Part shown: positions 46,516-58,800 of the stretch, piece after piece
How positions within the stretch are numbered: the stretch's first letter is position 1
How the letters are laid out: each line of letters starts with the position of its first letter
NCBI RefSeq assembly: GCF_001632365.1
Contig: NW_024468528.1
Coordinates: forward strand, 165,812 to 229,811
Source of the DNA: Laetiporus sulphureus 93-53
Lineage: Eukaryota > Basidiomycota > Agaricomycetes > Polyporales > Laetiporaceae
Direction of reading: 5' to 3'
DNA length: 64,000 nt
Position numbers and translations under genes: made by a program
The notes under the pieces: generated by a model
Told to the model about the DNA's origin: nothing
Database searches by the model: none
What the model saw: only the letters and a program-made list of their open reading frames with translations

Positions 46516-46993
46516 TAGCCGGCGGGACACTCGATCTGGCGCATCCCCGCAGTGTGGATGTAGACTAATCCGCGATGATCTGCCTGAGCAACCGAGGCAT
46601 CACGGTACTCGTGTCTCTGTGGTGTTCAGACTGTGGGATTATGGAACCATAGCTGTCGGTAGGGCGCGCACTGTGGTTGTTATTTTCCGTTGTCTGGTGC
46701 GACGCCTTGTCTCAAGATGCCTGAGTCCGCAGCGGTGAAACTTGTGAGGCTATGTTGGAGAAGGAACGCCTTGGCAGTTGTCGAATCCGGTCATGTCGGC
46801 ATGGGTACATACGTGGCATCCGCAGCTCTTGGCGTACTTGCATATCTGTTCCTGTCGGCCCGGCAGTGGTCAATGTCACTGACTGGCACCGCGAGTTCTA
46901 TTCAATCGTCATGCAAAGCGAGGGTATAAGATTATGAGCACGGCCGCGCGAAATGGGTATAGAGGCGTCAAAGCAATACGCGAGACGCTGAAA
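46516..46993. other. 3' flank of GCP2, nothing recognised
   Basis: A 79-codon plus frame at 46690 contains a hydrophobic stretch but overlaps no splice signals and has no family. Confidence 0.35.
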
Positions 46994-49900
46994 CTAAAGC
47001 GAAGACTTGATACTGCTTAGCCGGACAACCAAAGGCAGCAATGTTACGTTCTCGCGGGAAGCGTCGTACTGGACAAGGTCGAGGTGAATCTACAATGCAT
47101 GATTGTGAGCAAGAGATTCTTTCTAATGGTGACTATTGACGACTGTACCTTGAACCTGCCATGCCATCGCCGATTGTCAGCTGGTCTCAAGCACGGCGTG
47201 CGGCAAACTGCTCACCAGTGATTGAAGTGCGTCTCGAACTTATTCAGGTAGTCCCACCTTTTCGCAAACTCCTTATCGCCCTCAGGCACACCCTCCGAAG
47301 CGAACGCGCTGTTCAACGACTTCGTGAAAGAAGCGGCATACAGCGCAAATGTGGAGCACGTCGTCATGAGGCGCGAGTAAGCCTACAAAACCGTAAATAA
47401 ATCAGAGGAACCGCAGAGCTAACACGCGAACGACCGCTCACACCAAGAAGCCTCGAGCTGGTCAGCATGCACTCCTTCAGGCATGTATCCAAGAAATCTA
47501 CATGTTCCTTCAGAAGCTGGTCAACCGTCTCCACCTTCCGCGCCTCGAGTTTTCCTTCGAGCTTGCGCCAGTTCGGCTCGAGTACCTCGAACGTCGTAAA
47601 TCCCAGTATGTGTTGCACGAACGCAAGCATGCGCGCCCGCAGCAGGAACACGCGCTTGCGCCAGTTCTCCAGCTGCATGCCCCACTCGCTCGCAGGGGGT
47701 GCGCGGCGCCATATAGGCATCTTCTGCTCGAGCCACATGCTCGTCAGCGTCTGTTCGACGTGTTTGAGATGCAATAGGAAGCGGAAGATCAGCTGGTAGC
47801 GCAGGACGGTCTTGCGCGAGATGACGAGCGAGAGGGGGAACTTGACAGTGTAGTCCAACGTCAGCGCGTCGATCGCTGGTGAGCCCATTCCCGTTAGCCA
47901 GACGCACTGTCTACACGCCGATGCATCTTGCCTTGTAATGACTTCTTCTCATCCTTGTCCCTGTCCTTTTTCGATTCCTCTCTAGAATGCGCATCCGTCC
48001 GCTTGCCAGTGTCCTCGCCAATCACTCCATGCTCCCGCAGTACATCTATCAGCCATTCATACAGCCCGCTCGTCGCCATGGTGACGCATACGTCCTCACG
48101 GAACATCGCATCCTCGCCCTGCGTGTCTGTGTTGAGCGCGAGGTCGAGCAGGCTCTGCAGCTTCACAAGCGATGCGCCCTTCGCGGGTCTGCGTAGCTCC
48201 GAGTGCGAGAGGTCAAGGAGATGTGTGATGAACGTCGACTGCGAGAGGAAGAAGAACCGTTTGAAGGAGCGCAGCCGCGGGATTAGCTGCTGGTCCCGCA
48301 GGAGCAGCTCGAGCAGAGTGTGGTTCGCGTGAGTGTACGCCTCATCGATCGATTTGTATAATCTACGATCATTAGCTTAATGGGATACAACATGATCATG
48401 AAATGTACTCGCTTCTCATTGTCCAAGGACAGATCGTCATCGGCTTGGTTTGAATTACGCCTGATCTCAATACCACATTCCCGGATGACGTTCAGGTACT
48501 TCCCCGCGAGGAGTATCTTATGCTTCCACTTCTCCAGCATAGGAGGGACACAGGCACCCCCAGGTAACCGACCACCTGGAGTACGTGGCGGAGGCACTCC
48601 GGCGGTTTGGGAAGATCCACCGGTTGTCGAGCCGTCTCGCAACTGTATGTACACGTCAGCAGAAGCGGCCACAGAAAGATCGGTATGATTTACGGTATAT
48701 CGCCGCTCCCAGTATTCGTCCGTATAGTCCACCTCGAGCGTCCCGCGATCGATGAACTTGCTTTCCTTGACGCACAACTCCTCATACGGGTCAACCAGCC
48801 GGCCCATTAGTATCCAAGCCTGCAGCATCTCGATATATGGCTTTCCCGCGGCGCGGAGCAGCTCGCCGTACAGCGCTCGCGCCGCAGGGTCGCCCGACAT
48901 GTTCTGCATGCGCTCGAAGATGATCGCAAGCACCTCGCCGCCCTTCACTGGGGTCGCGCTCGCACCTTCATCCACGCCCTTGTTTATCTCGCTGAGCATA
49001 GCCTTGAGCTTCGCGCCGCCGAGCCCGAGCGCCTCGTTGCGCGCCGCCTCCTCGCTGTCAACCGAGCTCTCGGACTCTGACTCGGACTGCGCGTCGGAGG
49101 TACCATCTGCTCTCGCAAGCTCGGTAGTGAGGAGATAGAGTAAAGAGAGGGTGTGCAGGGTGGGGTGCACGTAGAACCAGAGCTTCTGCAGGGTGAATGA
49201 GGAGGAGGTGCTGAAAGCGTGTTCGAGCTGGGCAAGAAGAGTTTGGTACTCCTGATGAGAAACGTGTCAGCAGAAACAGACCACACCAGACTCAAGCATA
49301 CTTTGAGCATGTCGCGCATGGCAGCGCATAGCGCATGATTCACAAGCCCAAAGTCTAAATGGCTCCGTAGCTCGATGAAGGAAGTCACAGCAGTGTAGTA
49401 TGTTGCAAGTGGTAAAATGCGTTCGACGAGGTCACGCAACGAAGGGTCTATAACTGATGAGAGATCCGGATAATCCCCAGGTACGGATAGCCACCTACCT
49501 AATGAGGGAGACACGACGAAAGTTACCCCTTGCAATGGGTCCTCGTCATCTGGAGAGTAGTCAGGAAGGTGAGTGACATACACTCCCTCAATGCCCTGCG
49601 ATATGCACATAAAACGGTTGCTATCAATTCGCTCGATACGCTTAGAATAAGCGTACCATCAAAACAAATAAGAGGTCCTCCAGGACAAGTGCCTCTTGTA
49701 CCTCGAGAGGAACACCCTCGAAGCTCTCCTTCGCCTTCGCCTTGCCCTTGCCTTTGCTCTTGTCCTTTGGTGCTGTGCCGGATGCTACTCTCGAGTTGAG
49801 CGGAGCGCGCACGAACGATGTCTCCGCGTAGAAGGACGGTTCCTCAGGTGCTACCCATAGCTGCTTCGTCGGAACACGCATACTGATGAGAGTACGAAGC

Positions 49901-50125
49901 ATACCTCTATCCAGGCTGGGACGTGCAGAAAAAACTCCAGGATCCTCTTCATATCCGTCTTCGACATATTGACGCGTTCGCCGAACAGACGCTATCGTCC
50001 CTGTCACCTATTGTTCTTTCCATATGAAAACTCTACGCATATCCAGCTTCAGGACATACCTTCGTATACTCCTTCGTCGACAACGTCAAATTCTTCTTCC
50101 GTCGTCGGGGAGTATAAGGCTCCAT
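46994..50125 (-). CDS. Gamma-tubulin complex component GCP2 (Spc97/Alp4)
   Basis: Nine exons: 50125-50060, 50007-49657, 49595-49302, 49251-48413, 48362-47917, 47875-47442, 47382-47216, 47155-47149 and 47089-46994, giving 899 residues. GIP1-like N-terminal grip: TYYTAVTSFIELRSHLDFGL, LQKLWFYVHPTLHTLSLLY, KPYIEMLQAWILMGRLVDPY. Central: KHKILLAGKYLNVIRECG, SIDEAYTHANHTLLELLL, RLRSFKRFFFLSQSTFITHL. C-terminal grip: DYTVKFPLSLVISRKTVLRY, FLLHLKHVEQTLTSMWL and LDLVQYDASRENVTLLPLVV. GCP2 pairs with GCP3 in the gamma-tubulin small complex, which nucleates microtubules at the spindle pole body. Exon 8 is only 7 nt (Trp-Phe-Lys). The intron after 48413 seems to begin GC rather than GT. Confidence 0.93.
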
Positions 50126-50683
50126 CTCTTTCGTACTCTGTAGTCCGTCCTGCCCACTTGCACGTCGTGTTAGCCGGTGTATCTGCGTTTCATAAGTCTA
50201 GCAGTAGAACGACCAAACCGTAGTACGTACAGAGGTCGAACACAATCTCGTGTACGCGTCCCAACGTGCGCGAGAAGTTCACGGTCGAAGTTGACTCTCG
50301 GGTTGTTCGATTCCAACCAGCAAATCTAATATTCGCGAGAGATCTCAGTATGTGCTGTATAGCAATAAGCTTGTCCTGGATGGAGATCCAGACAGCAGAG
50401 GGTGCACATGGAGGATTTAAGGCTCCAGGAAGTGCAGAAACCAAGCAGAAACACCCAAGAAACACCTTGTTTCGCGTACTATACGCCACGTCACGTGGTG
50501 TAACGGCGCGCTCCGCGCCGACACTTTTTCAGCTGTGGCTGAGCGATTTCCTTTTTAAGTCACTCCCCACTTTTACTCAACTGTTTCGCTCGTTTCGTCC
50601 CTACCAGTCAGTTCCTTCGCATTTTTTCTGCTTTACTCAATGTTTCGTTTCCTCTTCGTCCACAGTGTCCGATAACACCACTT
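50126..50683. promoter_or_regulatory. Divergent promoter GCP2 / protease-like gene
   Basis: 558 bp. It holds TAACGGCGCGCTCCG (50501-50515), which also occurs before uS4m (52946-52960), and CACGTGG at about 50493. Confidence 0.4.
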
Positions 50684-52401
50684 ATGGCTCTGAGCCCAGA
50701 TGGCCAGCCTGCCCCCTCTGAGCTCTCTGGACCTACTCTTATCGGTGCTCCTGGAGATCGTCCTTCGCCTCCCGGTACTCCTTCCCCCCCGTCCGCCATC
50801 TCCTCGATGGAGGCAAAACACTACTACGCCGGATTGCACACTGCTTCCACGGGCCCAGTCTTGATTTGCCGCACCAGTCGCGGTGTGTGGGAGCTCCCCC
50901 GTGGTGCTGAGGAGTACTTTCGGCCCAAGGAGCTCAAGGTCGTCGGCAACCACGACATCCAGGACGTCTGGGAGAAGGGCCTGGCGGCGGAGGTGCACGT
51001 CGCCCTACGTGAGAAGAAGATCAACTGGTCCAGCACGGATATTGTTCGTATCTGCTACGCGGACGAGCATTCGGGCGACGTTATCCTGTGGATTGGCGTC
51101 CGGCCTGATTCATCCCTCTCTTACGAAGTCGCTATCGACGCAGCTCTTCACTGCAAGAGCCTTGTGGTAGCCCGCGGTATCTTAGACGTGGAAGTGGAAA
51201 TGCGCGAGGCGGACGTCTTCCGCCGCGCTGGCCCCCAGTTCCTTCCACCCGCCTTCGACCTCAAGTCCGACCCGACTGCCGAAGTTCGCATGGCCCCTTG
51301 CCTCGACACTCGGCATGACCATCTGTTCCCGCCGCACGCCCTGGGGTGAAGGCAGCGGAGGTTTCTACGTCACGGACGGGAAGAGGCTTCTGCTCGTGAC
51401 TGCTCGCCATGTCCTCTTCCCCCCGAGCACAGATGACAACAAGCTTTTCGAGTACAAGTCGAGCAGCTCGGGCATGCCCCGCAAGGACGTCGTCCTCCTC
51501 AGTGAGTCTTCGTTCAAGGAGTACCTCGTCTTCATTCAGAAGCAGATCGACGGACAGGATGGCATCATTACCGTCCAGCAGAAGAAGCTCGTCTATTGGA
51601 ACGCTAGGGAGGGCGCTCCCCAGGCTGCGAAGGGGCTCGCGGATGCCCAGAGTGCGATCAAGGAAGCAGAGGCGACCAAGAAGGCTCTCGTCGAGTTCCA
51701 GCGCCTTGTCACGAAAGACTGGGCGCCCGAGAAGAACCGCGTCATTGGACACGTGGTCTACTCTCCCCCCATCGTGGTCGATGCCGGCCCCAATCAGTTT
51801 ACTCAGGACGTCGCCGTCGTCGAGATGGACCTCAGCAAGATCAGCCGCAGGCCCAACAACTTCCCCGGCAACGCCATTGACCTCGGATTCGAGTTCGATC
51901 CCAACAAGCTCTCCGAGATGATGCACACCGCGAACATCGAGAACGTGCACAGCTTCGACTATCCAGTCGATCGCCTCCTGCATCTCTCTGGCGTTGTCGC
52001 GGACGAGGAGATCCGCAACCCCACCAAGACTGACCAGGATGGCAACCGCTGCATCGTCGTCCTGAAGAAAGGCCGCACCACGCGCCTGACGGTTGGACGC
52101 GCCAACAATGTCGTCTCGTACGCGCGCACGTACTTGAAGGACACCGACGAAGAGCAAATTTCGATGGAGTTGGCCATCTTCCCCTACGACAAGAACTCCG
52201 GCCCCTTCTCCGCCAAGGGAGACTCTGGCTCGGTCATCGTCAATGGCGCTGGAGAGCTGTACGGCCTCCTCACCGGTGGCTCTGGCATCACGGAGCGCAA
52301 CCGACATCACGTACGCGACCGAGATCGACTTCGTCATGGAGGTCATCAGACGCTGCAAGTTCCTCGCTAATGTCTACATCGGGGTCCCGGATCAGGCCTA
52401 G
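50684..52401 (+). pseudogene. Trypsin-like protease-fold protein with two frame breaks
   Basis: Three consecutive frames together make one protein of about 570 residues: 50684 to about 51285, about 51290 to 52295, and about 52303 to 52401. Signs of the chymotrypsin fold are the His box TARHVLFPP (51398), DVAVVEMDLS (Asp region, about 51808) and the Ser box KGDSGSVIV (52215), then ITYATEID near the end. A coiled helix (about 51580-51710) lies between His and Asp. Each break is a +1 shift, one in GGCCCCTT and one in GCGCAACCG. Either two one-base insertions disabled the gene, or they are sequence errors. This intronless family is common in agaricomycetes; its function is unknown. Confidence 0.7.
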
Positions 52402-53126
52402 GCGCTCACGCCGGTTAGTGATTCTTGCTGCAACGCGAACAGGAGCAGCGCGACACAGTCTGCGACAATAAGAAAATCAGCATAAAACTGAAGCTACCTT
52501 TAACGCACCGAAGACATCGTCGCATCCGCGAGAAGACCGCTAGTTCATGAGGAAAGCGTCGAGAGCGAGGTGACTATATGCGTTACGCGCGTCCGCCATC
52601 CATTCGCACCACTGGCATGCTATTTGTTGCTATGTACGTGTTATCCGGAACTTACCTGGGATAATTAGTATATATATTCCTAATCCACCTTTCAGATCTT
52701 TTTGGACTTCATAACAAAGCAGCTGGCCAGCATATGGGGTTGCTGTCGTGTGTGATCTAGTTGTATCCAGTGAGTAGTATGTGGATTGAAAGCAGATCAG
52801 CAAAATGGCGACATCTGCGTGACTTCCGCTCATAATGCGTGTGAAATTTACAAATTGCCATCATATTCTACTATGCGTAATCTACAATTTTGCGCAGTGA
52901 TATGTACAGCCAGGACCCATCGTATACGATGGCTGGGGGCGTATGTAACGGCGCGCTCCGTAGAGCACCGACCAGCCACAGCCCCGTTTCGGGCTGTGAC
53001 GCCACCAACTATCAAAAGTAGCTGCGAACGTCACACGTGGCTTACGCCGTATTTGGCCACAATCCCTTCGTCCTTATTCCCGACATCCTCCAACTAACCC
53101 TCCTGTCCTCTCCCGGGTAGGACGGC
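52402..53126. other. Intergenic / uS4m promoter
   Basis: AT-rich, with TAACGGCGCGCTCCG at 52946-52960. No gene is supported. Confidence 0.4.
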
Positions 53127-54344
53127 ATGCGCGATGCAAACGTATATAACCTCAAGCGGGCTATGCCCCGCATGGTGCGTTAGTTTATCCCCAACGCGCT
53201 TGCATTCGTTCAACATTTGTATAATCAGAGCTGGGGCGTGCGCAACTTGTACAACCTCTGGCAACGCTCTTTCGGTGGAAAAACACGCGAAATAGACTTT
53301 TCCAATACCCATAAAAGTCTGTTTCAGCAGCGATGGATTGCCAAAGCGCTCCTGCGCGCGTACCATGGCGACTACATCCCCGAGAAGGTCTTCAAGCGGT
53401 GGTATCTCCCCGAGATGCTGCCGGATGTACGCTCGCATGTCGCGAAGAGCGCAAATCTCGCCGCGCTCAACAAGTGGGCGCATCGCGACATGGCCGCGGA
53501 GAAGGAGGTCAAGAGGATTGAGCTTGAGCAGGCCAAGGGGCTCGCGCCTGTGGGTAGTCTGATGTTCAGGGAGGTGGAGAGGCGGATCGACGTACTCGTG
53601 TTCCGATGCTGCTTTGCGCACAGTGTATACGAGGCGCGGAGGCTCATTATACACGGAGAAGTTATGCTGAACGGGCAGAAGGTGCGTTCGCCGATATTTG
53701 TCCCGACCGCGACACTCTAACAGAATAAGCAGCACACGCTTCCAAATACGAGACTGGCTCCAGGCGACATGATCTCGGTGAATCCGAAGGCAATCCGCTT
53801 CCTCAAGGCTAGCGCAGCGCCAAAAAAAGAAATCACCACAAAGGTATCCGAGGAGGACGAAGAGCAAGAAAAGGAGACCGAGTCGTCTGCCGCCGAAAAC
53901 TCCGCAGAAACTGACTCTGCTGAGAAGACAAAAGGAAATAGCGAGGCCGCTACGTCTGGGACTGCCTCGGATGTGAGGGACGCAAGCGAATCCCGAGCCA
54001 AGGAAGAGCCGAAGTCGCCCAAGCCAAAGCGCAAATCGGACCTCACGCCCTTTCACCTGCCACCCTACGCCTCTCCATCCATCTTTATCCCTGCGTATAT
54101 CGAGCCGTCATTCGCGACCTGTTCCGCGATATATGTGCGCCATCCGACCGCACGCCCAGGGTACTCGGAAATCCCAACACCGTACGACGCAGATGGGGAG
54201 CTCGTGCGCGCGGCCTGGGAGTGGTACAGCCATGTGCGGCCCCGCATACGCAGCAAGCGTCAGCTCGCTCGGATGCCGGAGAATAGACAGATCAGCGGCA
54301 GGGCAGTGTATCGTGAGCGCAAGAATGCCGAGGCTACGGCCTAG
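53127..54344 (+). CDS. Mitochondrial small-subunit ribosomal protein uS4m (Nam9)
   Basis: Three exons, 53127-53174, 53229-53681 and 53733-54344, give 370 residues. The N-terminus [20 protein letters not shown] is typical of fungal uS4m. The S4 RNA-binding domain (about 128-185) reads [36 protein letters not shown], then [16 protein letters not shown]. An acidic, low-complexity insert (about 205-270) follows, and the mitochondrial extension ends with [19 protein letters not shown] and [20 protein letters not shown]. The protein helps assemble and proof-read the mitochondrial 37S subunit. Confidence 0.93.
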
Positions 54345-55395
54345 GTCGTATACTCATGCTTCATTTTCTATGGAATGCTGTGGGATTAATGAATACATAC
54401 GCGCAGATCAGGGCTGCAGCGTCATTCCTATAAGTCAAAGTGTCATACATGCCGGTTTAGCGTCGATCATTGCAGCCTACAACGTAATGATGTTACGTGT
54501 TCCGGGGCGCATCCTACAGCGACATCTAGTATTAAATGATCGACGATACTCAAATTGACCTATGATATATGATTGATTGTGAAGACAAGAAGCTTTGAAG
54601 GCTCGATGATGACCAGGAGCAAATACATGCCTCGTTCTCTTGCTGAATTATGCCCCTATCAGAGATATGATTGTGAGAGCGAGTGACTATTCGAAGATAA
54701 CAACGGCGATGGAACAGCTGGGACCATTGACGATCAGTCTGAACAGCATCGAGCCAATGCATCGCAAACGCGTGTGATGAGCCGTCTGAGCCTGTCGCCA
54801 CTTAACGGCTCGAGCGGGCATATGCGTGCCATGTTCCCGCACCCTTAAGTTGTCCTCACAATGCGGTAGCTCATTAAGCGAGCCTCGGTCCAGTGAGCGA
54901 GGATGGTGCGATGATTACGTGCAAGGTGAGAATGGCAATACCGGATATCATCCATAGATAGCCCCTCACATTCCACAGCTGATACAAATTCATTCGGACA
55001 CTTGCATAGCCTTCGGAGATCATGTTCAAAAGGAGCTATCATTGCCATCGTCGGGTGTAGGACAGTCCGTGTGACAGAGCCACACGTAAGTTTACAGTCT
55101 GACACACATTGAACACTGACTAGTCGGATATCCTCCACGATGGACCTCCTAGAACGAGTGTTTCATTTATCGATATGAACGGATTGTTCACTCATTTCCG
55201 CGCGTATGCCTGCCAGAGCATTGAAAAAGACACTGTCTAGCAAACAACATGATGGGCATGTCACATAGGCATACATATACATTAAGTAGAGATGTGCTGC
55301 TTCAGGCGTCAGCATTGTCGACAGCAGAGCACTAAACGCGACAAGCCTTACCTATAACATGTCAACAAGCCTCCTAAACAGCACCTGCAAACACC
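54345..55395. other. Intergenic, nothing recognised
   Basis: Convergent 3' flanks. Short frames on the minus strand at 54550-55138 have no domain or splice support. Confidence 0.4.
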
Positions 55396-55836
55396 TCATA
55401 ACTCCCCAGTAAGGTTGCGCACGACCCAATCTGCCACACGACCCACGTTCTCCTCCGGCTCGTTACCATAAATATAATATGCCGTGCGCTGCTTGACGAA
55501 CACAGCGTACTGGGGAGCGTACTTATACAGCCCAGTGACGACGAGTATGAGCATCGAGTATAGAATGATGACTACCCCGCGTCGCATCAGTAAATCACAC
55601 TGCCACATGCAGAGCGATGGATCTGAACTGTACTCACTCAGCAGGATCTTCTCCCACCGTTCAAGCAACGCGAGCCCCATCGTCGTCTCGAACAGCATGC
55701 GCTTGCGCCAGAAAAACGCACCGACGGGGTTTTTCGGTGGGCGGTACGGCATGGTGATGCTGAAGATCGCAGCGGCGGTCGTGGGGACGCGTTTCCACGT
55801 CTCCGGGGAAATCGCAGGCATCGAGGATGAAGGCAT
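55396..55836 (-). CDS. Serine palmitoyltransferase small-subunit-like protein, copy 2
   Basis: Two exons, 55836-55638 and 55571-55396, give 124 residues. It is a paralogue of the gene at 45108: MPYRPPKNPVGAFFWRKRML and FETTMGLALLERWEKILL align with copy 1, and the intron sits at nearly the same place. Here the ME-P-WE core reads LLERWE, so the Pro is replaced. A membrane helix (IILYSMLILVVTGLYKYAP) and FVKQRTAYYIYGNEPEENV follow. The 66-nt intron is open in frame, so an unspliced product would be 146 residues; splicing matches copy 1 better. The role is inferred as for copy 1, with less certainty. Confidence 0.58.
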   Translation of the reverse strand: MPSSSMPAISPETWKRVPTTAAAIFSITMPYRPPKNPVGAFFWRKRMLFETTMGLALLERWEKILLSEYSSDPSLCMWQCDLLMRRGVVIILYSMLILVVTGLYKYAPQYAVFVKQRTAYYIYGNEPEENVGRVADWVVRNLTGEL

Positions 55837-58800
55837 GGTCGACGATGTATGTCAGGATACGATTGAATATGTGTGATTGATATAGGGTGAAGAGGGATCG
55901 AGAGCTGCGTCACGCCGGACTGAATGGACGTGTAATACCAATAGGCCGTGTACAGGCACACATATACCGAGAGGGTGAACAGTCAGACGTGCGACGAGAC
56001 TAGGCGAGAAAGCTGGGATGAACACTTAAGTTGGTCACGGCGGAAATCTGAGGAACAGTGGCAAGCCGGGAGACGCCCGACACACGAGAACCATCCGGGT
56101 GGCGTCAAATAAGGAAAGTCTCCGCGATAGCTCCCGCCTCCCCCCGGACATCATCATACGTCTGCAAACACTCACTCGCACACCGGCGCAAAATACGAAT
56201 ATCTCAAAGGTGTATAGCAGCCGGTAAAGTGAAATCTCTTCCGTCATCGGAGATCGGTCAAGGTTGAATGCGCATGTTCTGACCGCAACCGTAAGTAGTG
56301 ATATACCTTCAAATAGGGCATAAAGATGACCGTAGAAAGGTCGGCTCCGGAAAGCGACTATGTAGATCCTAAATGATCATGAAAGTTGCACGCACAGCGG
56401 CGAAGGCCCGGTGTGCCATGCATTCGTCCAATCATAAATCACACCTTCTTCCATGAACGGCGTTTAATCAAAGCTGCCTTCTCAGATGGTTGCGCGGATG
56501 GCATCTCCCTGTTTGCTCTGACGGTCCTTAGAGGCAATATTGTCCGACATCCTGGCAAGGAGGTCTGGCAAGGGGGTGTATCTAGCCAAACAAACCCATG
56601 AACGCTTTCCTGCAGATGCGACCTCCTTTGTCTCGGTATGCCTGGCCTGTCGGGTCAAGCGGCCGTCGGTGACCTTTTGCTCTGCAGGAGTACGTATCTT
56701 CCCATCCACAGGGTCGTACGCCGGACAGAATGGAGGACAACAGCCGGTAGATGCTCTTCTCCTGTTTGGAGACAAGCGAGCGTAGGATCCCTGAGGCCAC
56801 GAGACGCACCGGAAAAGATGAACCCGGAGCGAAACGAAAGAAGCTGCAAACTCCTTCGCTCCATTTCGCGCAAAGAGGCGTTCTGGAAGCATACATCTAC
56901 GTGCCAAGAACGCAAAGCATGCTCGCAAGCACCTCAAAATACGCGACCATGCCCGCGACAGCCTTGGACTGCGCAGCGGCTCACAGACTCGGCTGACGTT
57001 CCCAAGCAGGAAGTCCGTAGTGTGTGCTCACATTGCGTCGAACATCAGAGGGAGAAGGTTTCGGCTGTACATCGGTCTACAGGGCCCCTCGGCGTTATGC
57101 GAGAGCTCAGGCCGTCACGGACTTGAGTAGATCGTTCATTCATTGCAGGACATGCACAGTCGGTAAGGGTGGGTGAGGACGTTGCGTGCAGTAACCTGTA
57201 GTCTCATCACTCCTTGCAGCAGATCCAAGCAACACACGCCGCAGCGACGGTCCGACGGAAGACGGCAACACAAAGTGAAAAGCGAGCGAAATGAAGGATG
57301 CAAGCTAGCTCGCCAACCTCGCGGTCCTGTTCTCGCGAGGTGGTATCTGGACGCACTTTCCCAATATCACTCAACCCGGTCACCGACGACTCAGCTCAGC
57401 TCCGCAGCCTCAGCTCCTCGCACATCGAGCCTTCTGCCGCCGGCAAAGGGGGGATCCTCATCGGGCTTTCAAGTTGAATTTCGAAAACCTTGCAGATGGC
57501 TACACGGCCTTCGCCGAGTTGATACATACACGGTGATAAGCAACCGAGTGCGTAACGTCGCACTGTGACGGCTGCGCTGGTACGGACGGCGTGCAGCACA
57601 ACGCGCGCACTGCACATGGGCCTCGCTGTCGAGCGCACAGCACTAGACAAGGGATACCCTTACAGGACAGAGCTCAACCGGCTCGGGATGCCCATATCCG
57701 ATCACTGTCCATGGGAACGTCGCCTTCTCCCGTTCGGCGAGACCGTGCGGACATCAGACGAGAAGCAGGGTGGACGTTTGCATGCCCTCGGCGACCAAGA
57801 AGACAACGGCGAAGGCGGCCAGTGAGGAGCGGCCACGCGCCAGCGACCCAGGTGCTGCCAAGGATCGACGAATAACGCGTGGAGGGGCGCCAGGCCCGCC
57901 CCTTTAGTATAGCCAAACGTGCGTGCAGATGTTACTAAACACGTTATGATGCCCGATGTTCGCAGGCGTGGAGATGCATCACGCATCTACTGTGCGGCAC
58001 TGCCAAGATCTTTGTTGTTGTATCTGAACCTTGCAATGGACTCGAACGTCGGCGACCCGCATCATCGACGATATGTTCTTGTATTCTGACAGCATCGAGT
58101 TTGCTCTGGACATTCTGGCGTATGCCGCCATGGCGTAATGCGCACCCACACTCATGTCCGGCGCTCGCGAGAAACTTTATGCACGCGCATGTCCGCGGAT
58201 TTTGACAATCTCGTACCTGCTCACAGCATCGCATCGTGTGCAGTAGAATTCCTGGTGGGACGGCTAGGGCCACGAAACCTTCGCAGGCATCTCCGTCGGA
58301 TGCCGCCCGTCGCCTGACACGTTCAGACTCAGGCTACCACAAATGCCGGAGAAGCCCACGCTGTATGAATTTTCCCATTCGAGCGCTGGAAGTTCACGAG
58401 TGTGCTTCGTGCAGCGATTCCGGCAGGCAACACGTGTATTGCAAATTCAGTGCTGGCTTCTCGCGCGTCCGTTGGGCTGTGGATATCACTTCGAGGAACT
58501 AGAGGTGAGGGGCGTGCGACCAGCGAAGTGAACTGCTAGGGGTAGACATCTGCTGACGGATGTCCATAAGATGTGGCGTGAACTCGGTCTGGGACAGGAG
58601 TCTCGGAACAAGGCCGCAAGCTTCCCAGCTGACTCCCGGAATGCGTCTCAGAGCGCCGTTTGGAACTTTTGACCAATAGAACGGAGCTATGATGAAGTCG
58701 CATCCAGGGCCTCAGAGCTTACTTCGGAATAGTGTGCATGCATGCAAACACTGCCATTATGTAGATGCGGGCGTCCGGATGACAGGAGTTTGAGCCGGTA

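Noticed and set aside
46690..46929. 79-codon plus frame with hydrophobic stretch
   Set aside because: No promoter, splice or family support, and only 80 codons long.
51261..52358. 365-codon minus-strand open frame antisense to the protease-like gene
   Set aside because: Mirror of a strong plus-strand coding bias; the Asp/Val/Leu-rich product is a shadow, and the plus frames hold His, Asp and GDSGS motifs.
53094..54056. 320-codon minus-strand frame over uS4m
   Set aside because: Antisense shadow of a clear ribosomal protein; no domain.
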